Origin: Pontibacter sp. HSC-36F09
GTDB lineage: Bacteria > Bacteroidota > Bacteroidia > Cytophagales > Hymenobacteraceae
Direction: 5' to 3'
Assembly: GCF_024171605.1 (NCBI RefSeq)
Contig: NZ_JALKAA010000004.1
Coordinates: 186,001-250,000, forward strand
DNA length: 64,000 nucleotides
Shown in pieces: positions 54,365 through 61,868 of the stretch (position 1 is the first letter of the stretch; each line of letters begins with the position of its first letter). Position numbers and translations under genes: made by a program. The notes under the pieces are model-generated. The model saw only the letters and a list, made by a program, of their open reading frames with translations, had not been told where the DNA came from and did not search any database.

Positions 54365-55648
54365 CTATTGAATGCCGCTTGATTCTTTGGATTTGGAGGG
54401 CTCTGCTAAAGTGGAGCCAAGGAGGATATTGTTTTTCGCCAGTTTTGTCAGCCAGGTATGGTACTCCGCCCGCTCACTTTGTTTTGTTATCTCACCTTGT
54501 ATAAACTTGTTGCTGTGCTCACGCACTGTCCCGTCCGGAAAGTAATGGTTGTCATTTCTGCCGTCCTGCCCCATAATTCCGATCACATTGTTGTGGAATG
54601 TATTGTTGAAAGTAGCATTCTTTTTGTAGAAGTCGTAGCCGTACAGTCCCTGGGTCCACATCTTAAACTTCTCACCATTTTCAAAACGGGCGGCGTTAAC
54701 GGCACGATTATTAAAAACTTCGATGTTGTTGCCTCCTGCGATAGCGTAATTATAATTGCCGAGGTTGACAGTCTGGTTGTCGTATACCTTAACATAGGCA
54801 GTGGCCACTTCTTTCGGATCGTCCATGCCATCCTCATACCAGGAGTCCGCAATAATGCCACCACCGGAGTATTCCTTACTATTGGCCGGGTAGGGATAGG
54901 CTCCTTGGATGTAGTTGTTGTGAATGCGGATGGGAGAGGCCGGTGTGCCGCGTGAATTCGACAGGTTGATGTTATCCTCCACAAGCGAATTGTTCGGCTC
55001 ATTGATCACCTCGTTCCAGGCGATTTCGGCATGCTGGATCGGGTTTCGGAAATTGAATTGTACAAACTGTGACCGGTACCAACCCTCATAAATTCGCCCG
55101 TCGATGTTCTTTGCCACGTTGTAACGAATCTTGACGGTATTGTCCGGACTGCCATTGCCCTTGTAGGCGTCTCCGATGTAGATACCGGCCGTGTTCTCCA
55201 GGTAACAGTTCTCTACCACCACATGCTTGAAATCGTTCACAATCAGAAAACGCCGGGGCTTCTCATACAGAATCCAGGGGGTGGGGGGAAGGCCGTAGCC
55301 TCTGGTGTTTCTAACGGTAATGTTGGCCGCATGTCCCCAGCTTTTGATCAGGTAGCCGGCTCCCCGTATGTTGGAGTTCTCGATAATGACGGGCTCCGAT
55401 GTTCTAATTTCCACAGCAGCTACTTCAGAGTCCCTTGACTCCCAGTTGCCGGAGTAAGTGCCCTTCTTCGTGATCACGATTGGATCATCATAGCCGACTG
55501 TTGTGGCTTTGGCACTTCTTTTTGCACCAGGTAGGTGCCCCTGGGTATAATAATAAGCAAAAAGCATTGCTACTACCGCCAGGGGAATAGCAATGCTTAG
55601 TATTATGAGGTATGGAAATCCTTTCTTCAAATCAAAGGCCTGGTGCAT
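54365..55648 (-). CDS. Membrane-anchored beta-helix protein, paralogue of the PA14 protein
   Basis: The product has 427 residues: one N-terminal helix (about 12-34) as anchor or signal, a short linker, then a right-handed beta-helix (about 48-410) that is very similar to residues about 38-400 of the secreted PA14 protein (for example NWESRDSEVAAVEIRTSEPV, NSRGTPASPIRIHNNYIQGAYP, GGGIIADSWYEDGM). It lacks PA14 and sorting domains, so it probably stays at the inner membrane facing the periplasm. It is the last gene of the minus-strand polysaccharide operon, 9 bases after a GT2 gene, which ties it to synthesis rather than surface degradation. Lyase or epimerase activity is possible but unproven. 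Confidence 0.82.
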   Translation of the reverse strand: MHQAFDLKKGFPYLIILSIAIPLAVVAMLFAYYYTQGHLPGAKRSAKATTVGYDDPIVITKKGTYSGNWESRDSEVAAVEIRTSEPVIIENSNIRGAGYLIKSWGHAANITVRNTRGYGLPPTPWILYEKPRRFLIVNDFKHVVVENCYLENTAGIYIGDAYKGNGSPDNTVKIRYNVAKNIDGRIYEGWYRSQFVQFNFRNPIQHAEIAWNEVINEPNNSLVEDNINLSNSRGTPASPIRIHNNYIQGAYPYPANSKEYSGGGIIADSWYEDGMDDPKEVATAYVKVYDNQTVNLGNYNYAIAGGNNIEVFNNRAVNAARFENGEKFKMWTQGLYGYDFYKKNATFNNTFHNNVIGIMGQDGRNDNHYFPDGTVREHSNKFIQGEITKQSERAEYHTWLTKLAKNNILLGSTLAEPSKSKESSGIQ

Positions 55649-55657
55649 CAGGGAGTG

Positions 55658-56506
55658 TTATTTCAAAAAATACCCGAACAGCCTGCGCGTATAGCCGTTT
55701 GCCAGGTGAAACGGGATGTAAGGAGCAGGGCAGTTCTTCAGTGTGAACCTTGTAAAGTCCCGCAGGTTACCGCCGCCCTTCAGGTCGAACAGGTGCTTGT
55801 AGTAGTTCTTAAAGTTCTTGTCGCTCCTAATCTGCCGCTCCCCGCTTTCTTCCGGGTAAGTGAGCAGCTTGGCATCATAGTTAACGTACAGCTCAAATCC
55901 CGCTCTTCTGGCCGTATGGGTATAGTCGTAGTCTGCGATGTAGTGCGGGAAGCGGTCCTGGTCGAAGAGTCCTATCTTTTCGATTATTGCACGAGGTATA
56001 AGCAAGCCTCTACCTGGCAGGTGGGTCACCGCATGCAGGCCCTTTTGCTCATCTTTCGACAGGGTAGGCAATACTTCTTCAATGGTGTTCAGCAGCCAGT
56101 TTAAGCGCTCCCCCCCAAAGATAGGCTGTTGCGTATTGGCATCCAGTTCGAGCGCTCCCAAAAGGGCTTCTGGCTTTTGCTCATGCCAGTAGTACATTTT
56201 CTCGATCAGGCGCTCATCCGTGATCACGTCGTTGTTCATGGTCATGATAAGCTCAGCGCCTTGCTTCAGGGCATGCCGGATGCCCATGTTTACGCCGGCT
56301 GTCCAGAACAGGCTGCCACTGCCTTTAAGTACTTCCACTTCCGGAAATTCCTGCCGCAGCATGTCTTCTGTGCCGTCTGTAGAGCCATCGTCCACAATAA
56401 CCACTTTAAAACGCTGGTGTGTTTGTTTGCCTAAAGACAGGAGGCACTCCCGGGTATATTCTTTTCTGTTAAATACAGGTATGATGATGCTGATCATATG
56501 TTTCAA
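55658..56506 (-). CDS. Glycosyltransferase family 2
   Basis: The product has 282 residues and a GT-A fold: SIIIPVFNRKEYTRECLLSLGKQTH, VVIVDDGSTDGTEDML with the nucleotide-binding Asp, NMGIRHAL, and the metal-binding MTMNNDVITDERL. The PGRGLLIPRAIIEKIGLFDQDRFPHYIADYDYTHTARRAGF stretch is the rhamnosyltransferase-like C-terminal part with the catalytic Asp. It is a cytosolic transferase for the exopolysaccharide repeat. It sits in the minus-strand operon, 9 bases before the beta-helix gene. A second ATG at 56497 is possible. Confidence 0.9.
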   Translation of the reverse strand: MKHMISIIIPVFNRKEYTRECLLSLGKQTHQRFKVVIVDDGSTDGTEDMLRQEFPEVEVLKGSGSLFWTAGVNMGIRHALKQGAELIMTMNNDVITDERLIEKMYYWHEQKPEALLGALELDANTQQPIFGGERLNWLLNTIEEVLPTLSKDEQKGLHAVTHLPGRGLLIPRAIIEKIGLFDQDRFPHYIADYDYTHTARRAGFELYVNYDAKLLTYPEESGERQIRSDKNFKNYYKHLFDLKGGGNLRDFTRFTLKNCPAPYIPFHLANGYTRRLFGYFLK

Positions 56507-56598
56507 ATGTGAATCTGATAATAGGTGCAGATTATGCTGTCAGCGTTGCAGCTAAGCAGCACTATCTACGAAAATCAGAAAGGTTGTTATAAATTGTT

Positions 56599-57534
56599 TT
56601 ACAAATTAAAACTCAGGATGCTTTTGAGTTTTGAACTTACCTTGCCCTTGATCAAGTGATTAAAGTTCTTGGTGTCTGACTCGATGTCTCGTACCACAAA
56701 ACGCGGGTGTCGCAGCGGGAAAGCGATCTCATTTTCCTTGATTTGTGCCTTATTATCGTGGGTGTTAAACGTGTGCGTGGCGTCTTCTCCGAAGCCGATG
56801 TTACGCACCAGGTTTACCTCCGGCACAATACAAAGCCCTGAATTGCTGTATACCGTAAACTCCCACTGGTAATCCCAAATGTCGCCGTTCGAGATACTGG
56901 CGAAAGCTTCTTCGAGCTTGCTCAGGCGATAAGTTTCTTCAAACTTGTTCAGGAACAGACCTTTCAGGTAGCCTTTTTCTTTCAACTCTGGGTAGGCTTT
57001 CAGGTTAAAGTCAAACAGCTGCCAGGCCCTGCGCCAGGTAGCCCAGCCCCAGGCGTTCACTTTGTTTGAGAAGTAGTAGGAGTAATCATTGTCTCTGCGC
57101 CAGCCATTGAGGTAGTTGTTGCCGCTGATGTGCATGATGCGCGTATCGTGCTTATACTTCTCGAGCAGCTCCTGGCAAAACCAGAAAAAGCTTTTGGAGG
57201 GTACGCAGTCGTCTTCCAGGATAATGCCGGACTCTTCTTGCTCAAAGAACCAGCTGATCGCTGTAGCAGGTGCCACACCACACTTTAAGTTTTTCTCCTG
57301 GAAAAGCGTTTTCACCTCGCAGTCCCAGTCCACTTGTTCTACGATGCGCCGGGTCTCGGCGCATTTAGCTATATCTGTCTCCACGCCAGGTCGCGGGCCA
57401 TCGGCGGCTACATAGAGTCGCGCTGGCTTTACCTGGCGGATACGGTCGAATACTTGTTGTGTGGTATGAGCTCTATTGAATATGATTAACAGCACGGGTG
57501 TGTGCAAAGGGGTCGTGGGAATAGAATTACTCAT
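56599..57534 (-). CDS. Nucleotide-sugar transferase (GT-A, hemolytic-protein-like family)
   Basis: The product has 311 residues. TPVLLIIFNRAHTTQQVFDRIRQVKPARLYVAADGPR and ISWFFEQEESGIILEDDCVPSKSFFWF (acidic DxD-like EDDC motif) belong to a GT-A family often annotated as HlpA-like hemolysin or glycosyltransferase; GNNYLNGWRRDNDYSYYFSNKVNAWGWATWRRAW is the conserved acceptor region. The hemolysin name has no support here. It is a transferase by fold and context; donor and acceptor are unknown. There are 63 bases to the upstream polymerase gene and 92 to the next, and it likely belongs to the same transcript. Confidence 0.85.
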   Translation of the reverse strand: MSNSIPTTPLHTPVLLIIFNRAHTTQQVFDRIRQVKPARLYVAADGPRPGVETDIAKCAETRRIVEQVDWDCEVKTLFQEKNLKCGVAPATAISWFFEQEESGIILEDDCVPSKSFFWFCQELLEKYKHDTRIMHISGNNYLNGWRRDNDYSYYFSNKVNAWGWATWRRAWQLFDFNLKAYPELKEKGYLKGLFLNKFEETYRLSKLEEAFASISNGDIWDYQWEFTVYSNSGLCIVPEVNLVRNIGFGEDATHTFNTHDNKAQIKENEIAFPLRHPRFVVRDIESDTKNFNHLIKGKVSSKLKSILSFNL

Positions 57535-57597
57535 AATATTAAGGTATAACGATATGTCTGTTTTGTATACTGAAATTGCCGTCAGAAGTTACCGTAA

Positions 57598-58899
57598 TCA
57601 GGCGGCTGTTAGCTTTCGGTACTGCCCAATGGTTTTCGCCTTCCAGCGGGAGGCGAAATCGCGCAGGTAACTGGTTCGCTCCACGCCATCTTCTTCCATG
57701 TAAACGATGGCCCAGCCCAGCACGGCATAATAAAACACGGGCAGTACATATGAGAAACCGTAGGCAAAGCCTGTGCTGATAAAGGCGATCAGGATGATCT
57801 GGTTTACGGTCATGGCTTTCGAGCGCAGGCCTTTCACGATGGCGTAAATAGGCATGATGCAGTAAATGGCGAGTCCGACAAAGCCGGTGTAGAACAAAAT
57901 GTCTACATAGAAGCTGTGGAAGTGGTGCCCCTGGCCATCGTCGAACACGGGCTCGTTGGTATCGTCGCGCCAGAACTGGATGGGCAGCTCAAAGCCTTCG
58001 AAGCGCATCCCTACCAGCCAGTTATCCTGAATGAAGGGTAGGTACGACATCCACTGTATGTAGCGCCAGCCCCCCGTGCCCTGCGAGTCGAAGTTCTCTA
58101 TATCCGAGAAACTGTCCTGTATTTTGGTAATAATCTCCGGGTTGGTCGAGAACAGGAAGGCACTGCTGGCAATACCTGCGATCAATAGCACGATACCGAT
58201 GGGCATGAATTTCGCAGCGAAGTTGATCGATAGGCCGGACTTAAACCTGATCAGGAGGTAATACACAACCAGTATGATGGCAGTAGATATCCACACGGTC
58301 CGGTGCTGGAAAAAAACGATCGAGACCAGTATAAAGAAAGCCATAAACAGGCTCATAAGTTTGCCGTGGAAAATGTATTTGCTCAGGAAATACATGAAAG
58401 GTATCACCAGCATGTATACGGAAGAGGCGTACACCCCCCGCTCATGTGAGGTAAAAGCGCCCAGGCTAAGCTTATCAGGATGCACCACGATAACGCTGAC
58501 CCAAAAGCCGCCCAGTATAAACCAGACTACATGCGAGAACTTCAGGTGAAAATTGCCCTTGTAGAAGGTATAGACAAAGAAAATGAAGTAAAATAAAAAC
58601 AGCTTCTGGAATACGTGTGGGTACACCATGGGGGTGCCATAAAAGTAGTACGACTCGAACACCATGGCGAATACATACAACGTCGTGAGTACGTAGGCTA
58701 CCCGCATGACGGGCGACATGCGCTTAAAGTAAAAAGCGCTATAGCCAAACGAAACAGCCGCCATACCTTTCAGCAAAAGGTTCAGCATGTTGCCCTGCGC
58801 TTCCAGGTTGTGCGGGAATGCCAACTCCGTAAAAGCATTGTCCATGATGAGGATCATGGCAAGCGGGATAATGAATATAAAGCTGTAGTTAAATTTCAT
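57598..58899 (-). CDS. O-antigen/exopolysaccharide polymerase (Wzy-like)
   Basis: The product has 433 residues with about eleven hydrophobic helices. A large periplasmic loop between later helices (about 265-340: IQDSFSDIENFDSQGTGGWRYIQWMSYLPFIQDNWLVGMRFEGFE...DGQGHHFHSFYVDILFYTGFVG) has the GWR/H pattern of the Wzy_C O-antigen ligase/polymerase family. It is expected to join lipid-linked repeat units in the periplasm together with the Wzx flippase and Wzc-like kinase upstream in the operon. Sequence alone does not separate ligase from polymerase; the capsule-type context favours polymerase. Confidence 0.85.
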   Translation of the reverse strand: MKFNYSFIFIIPLAMILIMDNAFTELAFPHNLEAQGNMLNLLLKGMAAVSFGYSAFYFKRMSPVMRVAYVLTTLYVFAMVFESYYFYGTPMVYPHVFQKLFLFYFIFFVYTFYKGNFHLKFSHVVWFILGGFWVSVIVVHPDKLSLGAFTSHERGVYASSVYMLVIPFMYFLSKYIFHGKLMSLFMAFFILVSIVFFQHRTVWISTAIILVVYYLLIRFKSGLSINFAAKFMPIGIVLLIAGIASSAFLFSTNPEIITKIQDSFSDIENFDSQGTGGWRYIQWMSYLPFIQDNWLVGMRFEGFELPIQFWRDDTNEPVFDDGQGHHFHSFYVDILFYTGFVGLAIYCIMPIYAIVKGLRSKAMTVNQIILIAFISTGFAYGFSYVLPVFYYAVLGWAIVYMEEDGVERTSYLRDFASRWKAKTIGQYRKLTAA

Positions 58900-58951
58900 A
58901 CGGTTGTTTCATTCTAAAGCCATTTTCGGAAAGTGGCTCACAGTAACCCGT

Positions 58952-60142
58952 TTAGGCAACCTGCTTTGGCTTACCGGACTGTACCGCAGGCTGCAGGGGC
59001 TTGCCCAAAATCTCGCTGTAGTACTTCAAATGCCGGTCCACGATCACCTTCTCAGAGAAATTCTCCTCCGCATAGGTATAGCCTTCATCTACGAGCGTCT
59101 GGTACAGCTCCTGGTCCGAAAGAATACGTCCTACTTCGGCCGCCATCGAGTCAGGTGATTCCACGTCGCACAGCAGGCCTGCTTTGCCATAATTGAGCAA
59201 ATGCGGAATGTAGCCACTGTCTTTGCCCCCAACTGTCGGCGTACGGGCCACCATTGCCTCGAGCAGCACCATGCCAAATGACTCTTCCCTGGAAGGGTGC
59301 AGGAGCACCTGGGCATTCTGGATCAGCCTGAACACCTCGTCATAAGGCATCGGGCCCATAAACCGTACGCCATCTGTTAAGTTTTGTTTCTGCGCATACT
59401 GCTGTGCCAGGCCTCCCTCTTCAGAGTCGACCCCCACCAGGTAGTACTCTAGGTCCGGAAACTGCTTGCGCAGCAGGGCAAAGGCCTGCAATCCGGTCTC
59501 GATATTTTTACGGTGTGTGAAGCCCTGGGCTACCGTAATGATATAATTTCCCTTTTGGGCAGTAGCGGCTAGGCGTTGCTCCAGTGTACTTGGATAAAAA
59601 TTGTCGATGACTCTGGTTTTGGATTTGGTTTTACTATCAAGCTGGTTGTAGGTATAGGCTGAGTTGGCCAGCAGGAAATCCGCCTTGCTCACGACGATAT
59701 AATTGATCATCCAGCGCACCAGGCGGAACATGTCGGGTATTTTGCGCAGGATCTGGAACGCCACATCGTGCAGGCTCACCACGGTGGGTTTCCCTGTTTT
59801 CAGGGCGGCCCAGGCAAATTCATAGCTCCAGAAAGCACTCATGAAATCAGCCGGATGCGCTACCATCATCTTCCGAAGGTCTTCCACCTCGAACAGAAAG
59901 AAACGGCGACCCGGCTGCGGCTTCTGGCGGCTTATACATACCTTGAGGTTGCCGCTCTCCAACACCATCGGCTCCGCTATCTCGGTCGAGTTGGTATAGG
60001 CGATTACTTTAAAACCTCTTTTAAGCAAAGCGTTGATAAAGTGCGAGGTGAGGGGGAACGCATTGGTCGGGGGTAAGTTCGTATCTTTCAGGTCCCAGTC
60101 AAGTATTCGCAATTCAACGGGCCCAGCTACTCCTATAGTCAT
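58952..60142 (-). CDS. Glycosyltransferase family 4
   Basis: The product has 396 residues and a GT-B fold. The donor domain has ITVAQGFTHRKNIETGLQAF, YLVGVDSEEGG, RFMGPMPYDEVFRLIQNAQVLLHPSREESFGMVLLEAMVARTPTVGGKDSGYIPHL (E-x7-E motif) and DVESPDSMAAEVGRIL. The N-terminal domain lacks an obvious membrane segment. The start at 60142 (MTIGVAGPVELRILDW) fits the first beta-strand. It adds one sugar of the repeat unit. It is in the minus-strand operon between the flippase and polymerase genes. Confidence 0.92.
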   Translation of the reverse strand: MTIGVAGPVELRILDWDLKDTNLPPTNAFPLTSHFINALLKRGFKVIAYTNSTEIAEPMVLESGNLKVCISRQKPQPGRRFFLFEVEDLRKMMVAHPADFMSAFWSYEFAWAALKTGKPTVVSLHDVAFQILRKIPDMFRLVRWMINYIVVSKADFLLANSAYTYNQLDSKTKSKTRVIDNFYPSTLEQRLAATAQKGNYIITVAQGFTHRKNIETGLQAFALLRKQFPDLEYYLVGVDSEEGGLAQQYAQKQNLTDGVRFMGPMPYDEVFRLIQNAQVLLHPSREESFGMVLLEAMVARTPTVGGKDSGYIPHLLNYGKAGLLCDVESPDSMAAEVGRILSDQELYQTLVDEGYTYAEENFSEKVIVDRHLKYYSEILGKPLQPAVQSGKPKQVA

Positions 60143-60228
60143 TTGGTTTTCTTCTAAAGTAAATTAGTATGCATTAGACGAGCCAAGGCTGGCTAACTAG
60201 TGTTGTCATTGTTGTGTGTATACCCTGT

Positions 60229-61764
60229 TTATACCTGCTCAGTTTCTTTTGTCAGGCTCTTTCTATACCGCATTAGCATACGGCCAGAGTAGGAGCTTGG
60301 GTTGTCCTGCACCCCCAGTTTGGAAAAGATCATGTGCAGCTGCTCTTTGAGTGCACTGTGCGGGAAGAGCAGGATCATAGCCAGAAAGATAAAGCCGCCC
60401 ACAATCATCTGTGAGATCAGGATCACCAGGTGCGGCAACTCCATGTTACGCAGCAAGTTGCTCACCAGGTATACGACGATGGCAACCACAGCTCCGTTCA
60501 AGATGCCGGGCAGGTATACGCGCAGCTGTTTCCAGTAGGAGAGATACAGGATCTTTTTCATCAGGGTCTGGTACATACCGATGCGAACCAGCTCACTGAT
60601 CAGTAGCGCAAAGCCGAAGCCTACCAGGCCATAGTCGCGGAGCAGGAAAAACAGGCCACTGATCACGACAATCAGCGTGATCGTGATGACGATCTTCCAG
60701 TTGAGTACGGCTTTGGCGTCGCACACGATGCCGGCAAACATGGTGACAAAACTCAGCGGAATGGCCAGGCTGAGCACCTGCAGCACAGGTATAGCTTCGA
60801 GCCACTGATCGCCCAGCACCACGTGCACAATTTCTGGCGCAGCCACCATAATGCCCAGGCAGACAGGTATAATGAGAGTCGCCAGCAGGGTGGTGCTGGA
60901 TAGGTATACCCGGGAAAGCTTCTCCGTTTCAGTTTGCAGTTTGCTGAACGAGGGGAACACCACACGTGACACCGTACGCGTAAGGTTATACATGGGCAGG
61001 TTCACCAGCATAAAGGCCCGGTTGTAGATACCCAGTTTGTAAGCGCCGAACACACGGCCAATCAGCAGCGTGGCCAACTCGGTATAGATGAACTCAAAAA
61101 AGCTGATGACGGACATTTTGCTACCATAGGCTAACAATGCCCTGTACGCCTCCCAGCGCACGACCGGCAGCACATTGTGACGAGCCATGGCATGAGCGCC
61201 TATCGCCACCAGCGCCTGCTGTACCAGCGAGGCATATACCAAGCTCCAAACACCAAAGTCCAACCAGGCCAGCAGTATACCTACGCCCAGGTATGAGATC
61301 ACGTACGAGGCTGTCTCTACAATGCTCAGCTCCTTGAACCGCATGTTACGCTGCAACAGGCTGGTAGCCGTGGCAGACACGCCTCCCACCACAAAGGCCA
61401 GCGACATGACGCGCACAATCGGCACCACTTCGGGCATATCGAAAATTAGCGTTGCATACGGCGCCAGCACCCAGGCCAGTACGGTAAATATGGCTCCGAG
61501 CAGGGCGGAGGAGGTAAAGGCTGCCCGAATGTTTTCAGAAGTGAGCTCTTCTTTCTGGATGATGGCCTGGTTGAGGCCCAGATTGGCGAAATAGTAACCG
61601 AATCGCAGGATAACGGCCGAAAGGGCTACCAGACCAAAGGCCTCGGGAGCAAGCAGACGGGCCATAGCGGAGGTATAGCCAATCTGCATCACGGCGTTGG
61701 CGATGGTGCCCGCCGAGCTCCATTTCAACCCGCTAACCGCCTTCGAAGCTAAATTTTTACTCAT
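60229..61764 (-). CDS. Polysaccharide flippase (Wzx/MOP superfamily)
   Basis: The product has 511 residues and 12-14 hydrophobic helices. The start MSKNLASKAVSGLKWSSAGTIANAVMQIGYTSAMARLLAPEAFGLVALSAVILRFG is the signature of the WzxC-type branch. The remaining sequence is the usual two-bundle exporter. It carries the undecaprenyl-linked repeat unit across the inner membrane for polymerisation. It lies 105 bases downstream of the Wzc-like gene with a terminator between, so it may be transcribed partly from readthrough or from its own promoter. Confidence 0.93.
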   Translation of the reverse strand: MSKNLASKAVSGLKWSSAGTIANAVMQIGYTSAMARLLAPEAFGLVALSAVILRFGYYFANLGLNQAIIQKEELTSENIRAAFTSSALLGAIFTVLAWVLAPYATLIFDMPEVVPIVRVMSLAFVVGGVSATATSLLQRNMRFKELSIVETASYVISYLGVGILLAWLDFGVWSLVYASLVQQALVAIGAHAMARHNVLPVVRWEAYRALLAYGSKMSVISFFEFIYTELATLLIGRVFGAYKLGIYNRAFMLVNLPMYNLTRTVSRVVFPSFSKLQTETEKLSRVYLSSTTLLATLIIPVCLGIMVAAPEIVHVVLGDQWLEAIPVLQVLSLAIPLSFVTMFAGIVCDAKAVLNWKIVITITLIVVISGLFFLLRDYGLVGFGFALLISELVRIGMYQTLMKKILYLSYWKQLRVYLPGILNGAVVAIVVYLVSNLLRNMELPHLVILISQMIVGGFIFLAMILLFPHSALKEQLHMIFSKLGVQDNPSSYSGRMLMRYRKSLTKETEQV

Positions 61765-61794
61765 GTATAGGTTCAGGTAATCGTGCTTCGCTTG

Positions 61795-61834
61795 AAAAAA
61801 GGTGCTGTGGGAATCTGCATCCTACAGCACCTTT
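61795..61834 (-). terminator. Terminator between the Wzc-like and Wzx genes
   Basis: On the minus strand AAAGGTGCTGT (61834-61824) pairs with ACAGCACCTTT (61808-61798), followed by a T-run (61800-61795). It may attenuate transcription into the flippase and downstream genes. Confidence 0.8.
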
Positions 61835-61868
61835 CTAATCAAGCGCGCAATTAATTCTTGCTCTGGCG

